Shown here one piece after another: positions 6,742-13,532 of a stretch of DNA of 13,532 nt. Each line of letters begins with the position of its first letter. Positions within the stretch are counted from its first letter, which is position 1. A model generated the notes under the pieces. That model had not been told where the DNA came from. It made no database searches and saw nothing but the letters and a program-made list of their open reading frames with translations. Origin of the DNA: Kiloniellaceae bacterium (lineage in GTDB: Bacteria > Pseudomonadota > Alphaproteobacteria > Kiloniellales > Kiloniellaceae); contig JANQKX010000350.1 of the NCBI GenBank assembly GCA_028280915.1, positions 1 through 13,532 of the forward strand, read 5' to 3'. The position numbers and the translations under genes are program-made.

Positions 6742-7698
6742 GTGACTGTTCAACTGACGGCGGCGCCCAGGGGAAACACGCCAACTTTTCTGGAGTTTCC
6801 GCTGCAACTGGATCTGGGCTCCTTCAATGCTGATATCGCGGTCCTTGGTGTCCCCTTCGGGCTGCCTTATGGGGCCGCGGAGATGGCCAACGATCAAAGC
6901 CGCGCGCCGGATGCCCTGCGCGCCGCCTCTCACCAGGCCTATCAGGTCCGGGAGCGGCACGATTGGGACTTGGGCGGGACACTCTTGGACGGCCGTGACA
7001 TCTCTATCGTGGACTGCGGCAACGTCACGGCGGACCCGACCGACCATCAGGCCCATTACCGGCGCGCCGAAGCCGTCGCCAGACAGGTGTTCGGGGCCGG
7101 GGCGACGCTGATCACCATCGGTGGTGACCATGGCATCCCCATCCCGATCATGCGCGCCCTCGACGTGATCGAAAGGAAGATTACGCTGGTCCATGTGGAC
7201 GCCCATATGGATTGGCGCGACGAGTCCAACGGGGTGCGGGAAGGCTTCCGCAGCCCGATCCGGCGCGCGTCGGAGATGCCCTGGATCGACAAGATCGTGC
7301 AGGTCGGTATCCGTGGATTCGGCAGCTTGCACACCGAGGAGATCGAGGAAGCGCGCGCCTATGGGTCGGACATCATCACCGCCTATGAAATGCACGACAT
7401 GGGCATGGATGCGGTCCTCGAGCGCATACCGGACGGCGGTCCCTATTACCTGACGATCGATGCCGACGGCATGGACCCGGCCATCATGCCGGCCGTCATC
7501 GCCCAGTCACCGGGTGGATTGAACTGGCTGCAGATCCGAAAACTGGTCCATGGCTTGGCCGCCAAGGGGCGCGTTCTGGGAATGGACCTGGTCGAGATCG
7601 CGCCGAGTTTCGATCACGGCAAGATCACCATGGTCCATGCCGAACGACTTATTTGCAACTTCATCGGTGCTTGTGTCCGGGCCGGCTATTACGATTAG
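6742..7698 (+). CDS. Ureohydrolase (arginase/agmatinase family)
   Basis: A cytoplasmic binuclear-manganese hydrolase that cleaves a guanidino compound to urea and an amine; 318 residues. All six metal ligands are present: H130 in GGDHG, D153, H155 and D157 in DAHMD, and D240 and D242 in DADGMDP. The 23-residue spacing H130-D153 matches arginase (101 and 124). After DADGMDP the usual PGTGTPExGGL loop reads PAVIAQSPGGL, so the substrate end is unusual and agmatine or arginine should not be assumed. GTG 6742 is chosen for the purine-rich GAGGAG (6728-6733) eight bases upstream; the reading frame is open far upstream, inside the permease gene, but in the wrong frame for it. It ends the transporter operon, 32 bases after the HisM-type gene. 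Candidate substrates are 4-guanidinobutyrate, 3-guanidinopropionate, agmatine or an opine-derived arginine (inference). Confidence 0.88.
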   Translation: MTVQLTAAPRGNTPTFLEFPLQLDLGSFNADIAVLGVPFGLPYGAAEMANDQSRAPDALRAASHQAYQVRERHDWDLGGTLLDGRDISIVDCGNVTADPTDHQAHYRRAEAVARQVFGAGATLITIGGDHGIPIPIMRALDVIERKITLVHVDAHMDWRDESNGVREGFRSPIRRASEMPWIDKIVQVGIRGFGSLHTEEIEEARAYGSDIITAYEMHDMGMDAVLERIPDGGPYYLTIDADGMDPAIMPAVIAQSPGGLNWLQIRKLVHGLAAKGRVLGMDLVEIAPSFDHGKITMVHAERLICNFIGACVRAGYYD

Positions 7699-7734
7699 TT
7701 CGGAAGCGATCCGGTCGGACGGGTATCCGCCCCT

Positions 7735-8871
7735 TCAGAGCAATCCGCGCCCGGCAATATTTTGAATGAGCGATCCCACACCGAAGGTCCAAGGCCGAAC
7801 GGCGTCGGTCAGGGCGACCGTGTTTTCCAGCACGCCAAGCCCGGGCGCCGAAATGCGCACACTGTCCCCAAGTTCATGGGTAAACCCCTGGCCCGGCTCC
7901 CGGCGGTCGGCTATGGGGGCAAAGAGCGAACCCAGGAACAACACCAGCCCGTCGGGATAGCCGTGGTGCACGCCGATCGTTTGAGCGACAAGGTCGGCCG
8001 GATCGCGGCTAATCTCGGCCATCGAACAATGTTCTTCCAACCGGAAGCCATCCGTGCCTTCAACGCACAGGCTGATCCGGCAGACCCTGACATCGTCGAG
8101 GGTAAAGCCATCATCGAACAAACGGATCATCGGGCCAAGGGCGCAGGAAGCGTTGTTATCCTTCGCCTTGCCCAGCAGCAGGGCCGAGCGTCCTTCAAAG
8201 TCCCTCAGGTTGACATCGTTGCCCAAGGTGGCGCCCAGAATCGTTCCGCGGCTGTTGACCAGCAACACCACCTCCGGCTCGGGATTGTTCCATTGCGACG
8301 CCGGAAGAATGCCGATCCGCGCGCCGGTTCCCACGGCGGACATGGGCTGGGCTTTGGTGAAAACCTCGGCATCGGGGCCGATGCCGACCTCGAGATACTG
8401 GCTCCAAAAGCCCTCATCGATCAGGGCGGCCTTCACGCGCATGGCCGCGTCCGATCCGGGGACCAGGTCTTGCAGCCGCACACCGATGATCGACTTGACC
8501 TTCTCCCGAACGGCTTCGGCGAGTTTTGCATCCCCGCCGGCGCGCTCCTCGATCACCCGCTCCAGCACCGAACGGGCAAAAGTCACGCCACAGGCCTTGA
8601 TGGCCTGTAGATCGATGGGTGCCAGAAGATGCAGACGGTCCGGTCGTGGTGATTCATTCAGGATTCCCTCGATATCGCCAAGGTCGCGCCCCGGGGCCTC
8701 ACGGACATAAGCCGCGGGATTCTCCATCTCGGCCACCGCGCTTACCGTTGCCGCCCCGCGGGCCGTGATGTCCATCAAGCGCCCGTCGTGCAGCGTGACC
8801 ACGGCGGGACCGGAAACCTCAGGAAGCCAGGCCCGTCCGATCCAAACGCCCGTCTCAAAGTCCCCGCTCAT
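7735..8871 (-). CDS. Fumarylacetoacetate hydrolase (FAH) family protein, XylX-like
   Basis: A cytoplasmic enzyme of 378 residues, the long form of the FAH family (COG3970 type as I recall it), which includes 2-keto-3-deoxy-D-xylonate/arabinonate dehydratases. The FAH core is at about 165-370: WNNPEPEVVL supplies E198 and E200, and GNDVNLRDFEGRS supplies D219, matching the acidic metal ligands of FAH. LLLGKAKDNNASCALGP, SRDPADLV, YPDGLVLFLGSLFAP and GQGFTHELGD are typical of the XylX-like group. The reaction could be dehydration of a 2-keto-3-deoxy sugar acid or hydrolysis of a 2,4-diketo acid. Its ATG overlaps the SDR stop codon in ATGA (8868-8871), so it is translationally coupled as the last gene of the operon. 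It converges on the ureohydrolase gene across 36 bases in which I see no clear terminator. Confidence 0.85.
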   Translation of the reverse strand: MSGDFETGVWIGRAWLPEVSGPAVVTLHDGRLMDITARGAATVSAVAEMENPAAYVREAPGRDLGDIEGILNESPRPDRLHLLAPIDLQAIKACGVTFARSVLERVIEERAGGDAKLAEAVREKVKSIIGVRLQDLVPGSDAAMRVKAALIDEGFWSQYLEVGIGPDAEVFTKAQPMSAVGTGARIGILPASQWNNPEPEVVLLVNSRGTILGATLGNDVNLRDFEGRSALLLGKAKDNNASCALGPMIRLFDDGFTLDDVRVCRISLCVEGTDGFRLEEHCSMAEISRDPADLVAQTIGVHHGYPDGLVLFLGSLFAPIADRREPGQGFTHELGDSVRISAPGLGVLENTVALTDAVRPWTFGVGSLIQNIAGRGLL

Positions 8872-9632
8872 GGCATCAACTGCCCGCCATTGATATCCAG
8901 GATCTGTCCCGTGATGTAGCCGGACATGACGGGCGAGGCGAGAAAGACAAAGGCCCAGGCGCAGTCTTCGGGTCGGCCAAGCCGGCCAAGGGGAATGGTC
9001 TTGCGCATGGCTTCAAGGGCTTCCGGCGGGGTCCGATCATGAAAAGGAGTACGGATCACCCCGGGCGCGATCGCATTCACCCGGATGCCTTCTTGGGCCA
9101 GCTCCTTGGCCATGGAGCGCGTGAGGGAGTGGACCGAGGCTTTCGCCGCCGCGTAGATCGCCGAGCCCGGCGCGCCGCCGTTTCGACCGGCGATGGAGCC
9201 CAGGTTGATGATGGACGCCCGGCCGGACTGGGTCAGATGGGGCCGCGCCGCCCGCACCGTGCGCAGAACCGCCCTTACATTGAGGTCAAAGACCGCATCC
9301 ACGGTGGCCTCGTCCGCCTCGGCCACCGGCGTGCGCTCGATCGCCCCCGCGTTGTTGATCAGGCAGTCCAGTCCACCCAGCCCCTCAACCGCGCCCCGGA
9401 CGGCCTCTCCCGGACCTGGGGCGATCAGGAAGTCGCCGGGCACGGCAATCGCCGTTCCGCCGCCCTGGGCGATTTCGCTGGCCAGGTCCCGCGCCGACGC
9501 GCCGCCTTGGCGGTAATGAAGAGCCACATGGGCGCCGCAACCCGCCAGGGCACGGGCGGCGGCGGCGCCGATTCCCGAGCTTGCCCCGGTCACCAAGACG
9601 CGCAGGCCGCGAAGATCATCGATTGGAAGCAT
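8868..9632 (-). CDS. Short-chain dehydrogenase/reductase (SDR, classical)
   Basis: A cytoplasmic NAD(P)-dependent oxidoreductase of 254 residues, full length for the classical family. The Rossmann motif is TGASSGIG (15-22), with NNAG at 93-96. The catalytic set is N118, S146, Y160 and K164 (YAAAK). PGVIRTPF and GQILDINGG close the substrate and cofactor pocket. HYRQ after the second strand lacks an acidic residue, which hints at NADP rather than NAD but does not prove it. The start follows AAGGAA with a good spacing, 15 bases after dctM, and its stop overlaps the FAH-family start. In a mannonate dehydratase operon it may oxidise or reduce a 2-keto-3-deoxy sugar acid or a sugar precursor (inference); general annotation as 3-oxoacyl-ACP reductase would be misleading here. 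Confidence 0.88.
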   Translation of the reverse strand: MLPIDDLRGLRVLVTGASSGIGAAAARALAGCGAHVALHYRQGGASARDLASEIAQGGGTAIAVPGDFLIAPGPGEAVRGAVEGLGGLDCLINNAGAIERTPVAEADEATVDAVFDLNVRAVLRTVRAARPHLTQSGRASIINLGSIAGRNGGAPGSAIYAAAKASVHSLTRSMAKELAQEGIRVNAIAPGVIRTPFHDRTPPEALEAMRKTIPLGRLGRPEDCAWAFVFLASPVMSGYITGQILDINGGQLMP

Positions 9633-9647
9633 GATTTTCCTTTTCCC

Positions 9648-10928
9648 TTAGTTGCCCATCAGCAGGTTCGGCAGGAAAAGCGACAGCTGAGGGATATAGG
9701 TGACAACAAAAAGCACGAATATCAGCACGCCCAGGAACGGCAGATTGACAAGCGCCAGCCGTTCCACGCGCACGCCTGAAATGGCGCTGGCAATATAGAG
9801 GTTGAGACCAAGCGGCGGCGTCAGCAGCCCCAAGGTCAGGTTGATCGCGATCACGACGCCAAAATGGATCGGGTCGATACCCATCTGAGTGATAATGGGC
9901 AGAAAAATCGGCACGGTGATAATGATCGCCGCCAGGGTCTCCATCACACAGCCCAGCAACAACAGGCCCACGTTGATCAAAAACAGCAGCAGGTAAATAT
10001 TGTCGGTGATGGACAATAAAAACGCCGCGAACTTGTTGGGAATAAGTTCGACCGAAAACACCCAGGAGAGTACGTTGGAGACGGCCAGGATCGACAAGGA
10101 CGCGGCGGTGATCAGCGCGCTTTCAAGCAGGACCTTGGGCAGGTGCTTCCATTTCAGCTCGCGGTAAATGAACATGCCGATGACAAAGGCATAAAGCGAC
10201 GCGACGGCGGCGGCTTCGGTCGGCGTGAAAAAGCCGCCATAGATGCCCACGATGATAATCAGCGGCAGCCCCAGAGGACCAATGGCGCCACGGGCTGCCA
10301 GGGCCATCTCGCTTAAGGGCTGCCGCGGCTGCGGCGACACCTTGAAGCGAAAGGTCAGTGCCCAAATCAGCAGCATCAAGCCGCCGCCCATGATCAGCCC
10401 CGGTACGATCCCGGCCAGGAACAGTCCGCCGATCGATGTGGAGGCGACCACGCCATAGATCACCAAAGGAATGGACGGCGGCACGATCGGTCCGATGACG
10501 GATGATGAAATTGTCACGGCCGTGGCGAAATCCGCCGGATATCCGCCCTTTTTCATCATCTTTATTTCCAAGGGACCCAAGGCGGCGACGTCCGCGGTGG
10601 CGGCGCCGGTGATGCCGGAAAAAAACATGGAGGCGGCAACATTGACCTGGGCCAGTCCGCCGCGCACATGACCAAGCAAGGTGAGCGCGAAATGGATAAG
10701 CCGCCGTAAGGTGCCCCCGGTCTCCATCAGCTTGCCGGCCAGGATGAACATGGGGACGGCCAGGATAACAAACTGGTCAAGGCCCACGAACATGCGCTGC
10801 ATGATCATCAAGGTGGGCATGCCCTTACTTTCGAAAAACACCAGGCAAACGGCGGCGATGACGAACAGGATCGGCAAGCCGATCAGCAACAATACCACAA
10901 AGGTACCCACGCCCAGCGCCGCGATCAT
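9648..10928 (-). CDS. dctM: TRAP transporter large permease, DctM family
   Basis: Inner-membrane translocation subunit of a tripartite ATP-independent periplasmic transporter, which uses an ion gradient (usually sodium) to import organic acids. 426 residues, full length for DctM. The hydrophobic profile suggests about 12 membrane segments. Typical signatures: VPMFILAGKLMETGG, ASMFFSGITGAATAD, ISSSVIGPIVPPSIP, FTPTEAAAVASLYAF, and near the end LGLLTPPLGLNLYIA. The two helical hairpins with the SGxTGAATAD and TPPLGLN motifs are the ion- and substrate-binding elements in this family. ATG overlaps the dctQ stop in ATGA (10925-10928), giving coupled synthesis of the membrane subunits. The substrate is set mainly by DctP; the operon context suggests a sugar acid. 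Confidence 0.93.
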   Translation of the reverse strand: MIAALGVGTFVVLLLIGLPILFVIAAVCLVFFESKGMPTLMIMQRMFVGLDQFVILAVPMFILAGKLMETGGTLRRLIHFALTLLGHVRGGLAQVNVAASMFFSGITGAATADVAALGPLEIKMMKKGGYPADFATAVTISSSVIGPIVPPSIPLVIYGVVASTSIGGLFLAGIVPGLIMGGGLMLLIWALTFRFKVSPQPRQPLSEMALAARGAIGPLGLPLIIIVGIYGGFFTPTEAAAVASLYAFVIGMFIYRELKWKHLPKVLLESALITAASLSILAVSNVLSWVFSVELIPNKFAAFLLSITDNIYLLLFLINVGLLLLGCVMETLAAIIITVPIFLPIITQMGIDPIHFGVVIAINLTLGLLTPPLGLNLYIASAISGVRVERLALVNLPFLGVLIFVLFVVTYIPQLSLFLPNLLMGN

Positions 10929-11545
10929 TTCCTGTCCTCCCGAACAGGCGCCTTACCCGATGCCACTTCACCCGATGACACTTCCGCCAGGATCTGCCCG
11001 GCTTGCGCGTCCATTTCGGATGCCGAGAGCGGCGCCGCGGCCGAGGCGAAACGGCGCGCCAGCAGGTCCTTCCGCCCACCGATCTCGAGCACCAGGGAGC
11101 CGGCCACAAAAACCGCGGTCAAGCCAAAGCCGAGCCATAAACCGAGATAGACCCATGTCATGGGGATTTGCAGGTTCGACGAAACCTGGCCCGAGTCGGT
11201 GATGTGCGCCAACAAGGTCCAGCCCGACAGGAGCACCATGACCGAAATCACCAGAATCAAAAATTTCGCCGTATTGACGGCGATTTTGGCCACGCGGCGG
11301 GGCAGTAGCCGCAGCATGATCTCGGCCCCGCTGAGCATGCCGGCGCGCAAGGCCACGGCAAACCCGAGGCCCACGAACCAGATTTGCATAAAGCGCGCCA
11401 GCTCTTCGAACCAGGTGATGGAGATGGAGATGTTGCGGGTAAACACCGTGGCGAGAATGGCCAGAACCATCACCGCGAAAGCCAGGATGATGATTCTTTC
11501 GGCGACCCATTGAAGGGCATCGAGGAACTTTTCCAGCAAGATCAT
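10925..11545 (-). CDS. dctQ: TRAP transporter small permease, DctQ family
   Basis: Small inner-membrane subunit that pairs with DctM and contacts the binding protein. 206 residues with four predicted helices, at about 15-38, 48-70, 90-110 and 130-155. The motif ITWFEELARFMQIWFVGLGF is characteristic of DctQ. After the last helix comes a hydrophilic tail of about 45 residues rich in A, S and E (from GGRKDLL to the end), longer than in many DctQ proteins and probably cytoplasmic; its function is unknown. The ATG lies 64 bases after dctP, preceded by a stem-loop and no strong ribosome binding site, which may keep dctQ expression below dctP. Confidence 0.9.
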   Translation of the reverse strand: MILLEKFLDALQWVAERIIILAFAVMVLAILATVFTRNISISITWFEELARFMQIWFVGLGFAVALRAGMLSGAEIMLRLLPRRVAKIAVNTAKFLILVISVMVLLSGWTLLAHITDSGQVSSNLQIPMTWVYLGLWLGFGLTAVFVAGSLVLEIGGRKDLLARRFASAAAPLSASEMDAQAGQILAEVSSGEVASGKAPVREDRK

Positions 11546-11557
11546 GGCAAGGTCTCA

Positions 11558-11606
11558 GGATAAAGGATGACTGGTACACCCGTTAGGATGCACCAGCCCC
11601 TTATCC
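11558..11606 (-). promoter_or_regulatory. Stem-loop between dctP and dctQ
   Basis: A long imperfect inverted repeat fills the dctP-dctQ gap. GGATAA (11558-11563) and GG (11565-11566) pair with CCTTATCC (11599-11606), with one bulged base. After a small internal loop, CTGGT (11571-11575) pairs with ACCAG (11592-11596), extended by CA/TG. No T-run follows on the mRNA strand. It lies four bases past the dctP stop and 12 bases before the dctQ ATG. Such structures commonly protect the upstream mRNA so that the binding protein is made in excess (inference). Confidence 0.5.
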
Positions 11607-11609
11607 GTC

Positions 11610-12623
11610 TCAATTCGTCTTTTGAGCAATCGCCATGATTTCTTCGCGCAGCTCCGCCACCCAGGGCTCCATGTCGGCCAGGTACTTCTGACTGACCGGC
11701 TCGGTCAGCTGGATGAAGGGCGAGAGGTCCTCTACATGGGTCACTTCGATCCCGGCGCCTTGCAGCGCCTCAAGGGCTTTTGCTTCTTCATCCTGGGCAA
11801 TACCGTTGCCCAGGTTGCCCGCGTTGTCCGCCGCATCCAGGACGATTTGCTGGTATTCCGGTGTCAGTTTATCGAAAGCGGATTTGGAAAAGACAAAAGC
11901 AGCCGCGTTGTTCAGGATCGGGATGTCGGAAATATACTTGGTCTGCTCCTGAAACTTCATGGTGTAGAGATTGTTGTAATAGTTCTCCACACCATCGACC
12001 GCGCCAAGCTGCAGGGCGCCATAGACCTCCGAGAACGGCATTGACTGCACGTTGGCGCCCAGCGCGGTATAGGTATCGATGTGCGCCGGCACGCCCATTG
12101 TGCGCATCTTCAAGCCGTCCAGATCGGACGGCTGGGTGATCGGGCGCTTGGAGTTGAGGGGATAGCGGAAGGTCGGCAGGAAATGCTTGGCGACGACGAA
12201 GCCTTTATCGGCGGCCGCATCCTTGAGCTTTTGCATACCGGCAAGCTCGTAGGCCGCCATCATATGTTGCGGCCCCTGGAAGGTGAAAGGCAGATTAAAG
12301 ACGTTGTAGGACGGCACGAAGTTGGCGAAGGGGCCAAGCGAGGGAATGGTCGCCTCGACGGTGCCGATCTGCATCGCCTCGAGCACTTCCCGCTCCCAAC
12401 CCAGCTGGCCGGAAGGGAAAATGTTCACGGTGAATTTTCCACCGGTTTTCTGCTCCACCTCCTTTTTGAAAGCCTCGGCGGAAATGTGATAGATCGATTG
12501 GGGATCAAGTGTATGAGAGAGCTTCCACGTGACCTCCGGCCCATCGGCCGCCGATGCCAGCCCCGGCAGGGTGGCAAGACCGCCCATGACGATAGTTGCG
12601 ATCAGGTTTCTGCGATTTAACAT
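11610..12623 (-). CDS. dctP: TRAP transporter periplasmic solute-binding protein, DctP family
   Basis: Periplasmic receptor of 337 residues, usual size for DctP. The signal peptide is MLNRRN followed by a hydrophobic core, with likely cleavage after GLASA (about residue 25). The mature part shows the family pattern: WKLSHTLDPQSIYH, FKKEVEQKTGGKFTVNIFPSGQLG, EREVLEAMQIGTVEATIP. LDGLKMRTM contains the arginine that salt-bridges the substrate carboxylate in this family, and GAVDGVENYYNNLY forms the rest of the pocket. Substrates are therefore carboxylates; with uxuA next to it a hexuronate or aldonate is the leading guess. A strong ribosome binding site (GGGAGGA) precedes the ATG, 47 bases after uxuA. 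Confidence 0.93.
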   Translation of the reverse strand: MLNRRNLIATIVMGGLATLPGLASAADGPEVTWKLSHTLDPQSIYHISAEAFKKEVEQKTGGKFTVNIFPSGQLGWEREVLEAMQIGTVEATIPSLGPFANFVPSYNVFNLPFTFQGPQHMMAAYELAGMQKLKDAAADKGFVVAKHFLPTFRYPLNSKRPITQPSDLDGLKMRTMGVPAHIDTYTALGANVQSMPFSEVYGALQLGAVDGVENYYNNLYTMKFQEQTKYISDIPILNNAAAFVFSKSAFDKLTPEYQQIVLDAADNAGNLGNGIAQDEEAKALEALQGAGIEVTHVEDLSPFIQLTEPVSQKYLADMEPWVAELREEIMAIAQKTN

Positions 12624-12670
12624 TGTTTCCTCCCTAGTTGACGTTTTGAGCCAAGTTGATGTGTTGAATG

Positions 12671-13532
12671 TCAGGCTTTGACGGCCCAGTCTTGGCCATG
12701 GGTGAGCGCGGCGGCCACGCCACGAAGCTCCGCCAAGCCCTTGAGCCGTCCTATGCAGCTATAGCCGGGATTAATACGGTCCTTTTGAATGTCATCGGCC
12801 AATAGATGGCCGTGGTCCGGTCGGATCGGGATCTGGGCGGGTTCCTCCCCCACGCGTCGGCGGCGGTCTTCTTCCGCGAGCAGCGCCTTGATCGCGGCCA
12901 CCATGTCAATGGAACCGTCCAGGTGATCGGATTCATAAAAGCTGCCATCGGGTTCGCGCTGCACGTTCCTGAGATGGGCAAAGTGAATGCGCGACCCGAA
13001 TTCCTGAACGACGGCAACCGGATCGAAATCGGAGCGCGCGCCATAGGACCCGGTACAGAGCACCATCCCGTTGGCCGGCGAGGGAACGGCGGCAAAAATG
13101 GTCCGCAGGTCTTCGGGGCCGCACACCACCCGGGGCAAACCGAAAAGAGACCACGGCGGATCATCGGGATGAAGGGTCAGCTTCAATCCAAGTTCTTCGG
13201 CGACCGGCACCACGTGTTCGAGAAAGCGTATGAGGTTGGCCTGCACCTCGGCATGGCCGAGCCCCTCATAGGTGGCGATCTCAGCGCGGAGGGTTTCGCG
13301 GGTGTAGCGCCCCTCCCCGCCGGGCAACCCCGCGATCAAGTTGTTTTCGAGCCGCGCCGCGGCTTCGCCATCCATGTCGTCGAAGAGGGCGCGGGCCTTG
13401 GCGACGGTCTCGGGCGCGTAGTCCGCTCCGGCCCCGTCCCGCGCGAGAATAAAAATGTCATAACCCGCCATTTCGGTGACATCGAAGCGCAGCGCCAACC
13501 CGCCCCGGGGCGCCCGCCAGCGCAGGTCGGTC
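12671..13532 (-). CDS. uxuA: Mannonate dehydratase UxuA (partial, 5' end outside window)
   Basis: Cytoplasmic metal-dependent dehydratase converting D-mannonate to 2-keto-3-deoxygluconate in hexuronate catabolism. About 287 codons of the C-terminal two-thirds are visible, ending at TGA 12671-12673. The frame stays open to the right edge, and the residues just inside it (TDLRW...ALRFDVTEMAGYDIFIL) are mid-protein in UxuA, so the true start is outside. The TIM-barrel metal and active-site motifs are visible: LTLHPDDPPWSLFGLPRVV (His), LCTGSYGA (Cys), IHFAHLRN (His), and RPDHGHLL (Asp and His). GYSCIGRLKGLAELRG is the typical C-terminus. It is the first gene seen in the TRAP operon; promoter and regulator should lie to the right. 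Confidence 0.92.
   Translation of the reverse strand, partial: TDLRWRAPRGGLALRFDVTEMAGYDIFILARDGAGADYAPETVAKARALFDDMDGEAAARLENNLIAGLPGGEGRYTRETLRAEIATYEGLGHAEVQANLIRFLEHVVPVAEELGLKLTLHPDDPPWSLFGLPRVVCGPEDLRTIFAAVPSPANGMVLCTGSYGARSDFDPVAVVQEFGSRIHFAHLRNVQREPDGSFYESDHLDGSIDMVAAIKALLAEEDRRRRVGEEPAQIPIRPDHGHLLADDIQKDRINPGYSCIGRLKGLAELRGVAAALTHGQDWAVKA

Noticed and set aside
7699..7734. Bidirectional terminator between the convergent ureohydrolase and FAH-family genes
   Set aside because: Only a 4-bp stem (CGGA/TCCG) can be drawn and there is no T-tract on either strand.
7762..8610. Long plus-strand open frame (282 codons) opposite the FAH-family gene
   Set aside because: Shadow of the minus-strand gene, which shows strong family motifs and a coupled start; the plus frame has none.
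12624..12660. FadR-type operator in the uxuA-dctP gap (TAGTTGACGT)
   Set aside because: The last base of the consensus fails, there is no paired second site, and the gap lies inside an operon.

Overview
The window looks like a GC-rich alphaproteobacterial chromosome, probably a Rhodospirillales-type or related environmental or plant-associated lineage. The basis is codon use, an HmuT-type heme-binding protein, stacked ABC and TRAP uptake systems, and compact operons with ATGA overlaps. This assignment is inference from gene content; there is no phylogenetic marker. I saw no rRNA, tRNA, CRISPR array or insertion sequence.

Left edge (1-1192): the N-terminal and central part of a heme-binding lipocalin-independent periplasmic protein, hmuT, on the minus strand and running off the window. 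A 178-bp upstream region contains an inverted repeat that could be an iron-responsive operator.

Centre (1193-7698): a self-contained catabolic locus. A minus-strand FCD-type GntR regulator is divergent from a class III PLP enzyme. Downstream, on the plus strand, lie an opine/basic-amino-acid type ABC importer (binding protein, ATPase, two permeases) and a ureohydrolase of the arginase/agmatinase family. Two nearly identical double operator sites, sharing a 13-mer and the same 12-bp spacing, lie in front of the PLP enzyme and in front of the transporter genes. They fit the FadR-family consensus TnGTnnACnA and tie the locus into one regulon. The simplest reading is import of a guanidino (arginine-derived) compound, removal of urea by the ureohydrolase, and processing of the exposed amine by the PLP enzyme. 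The first permease gene is broken into two frames at a run of seven T.

Right (7735-13532): a convergent minus-strand operon entering from beyond the right edge: uxuA (mannonate dehydratase, partial), TRAP transporter dctP-dctQ-dctM, a short-chain dehydrogenase, and a fumarylacetoacetate-hydrolase-family enzyme. It resembles a sugar-acid (hexuronate/aldonate) uptake and catabolic operon. UxuA, an SDR and an FAH-family enzyme together suggest that 2-keto-3-deoxygluconate could be consumed without phosphorylation, by analogy with the diketo-hydrolase routes for L-rhamnose and L-fucose. A long stem-loop separates dctP from dctQ.

The most interesting points are the paired operators with a regulator lacking the usual FCD metal-binding histidines, the permease frameshift, the unusual ureohydrolase loop, and the possible non-phosphorylative 2-keto-3-deoxygluconate route.
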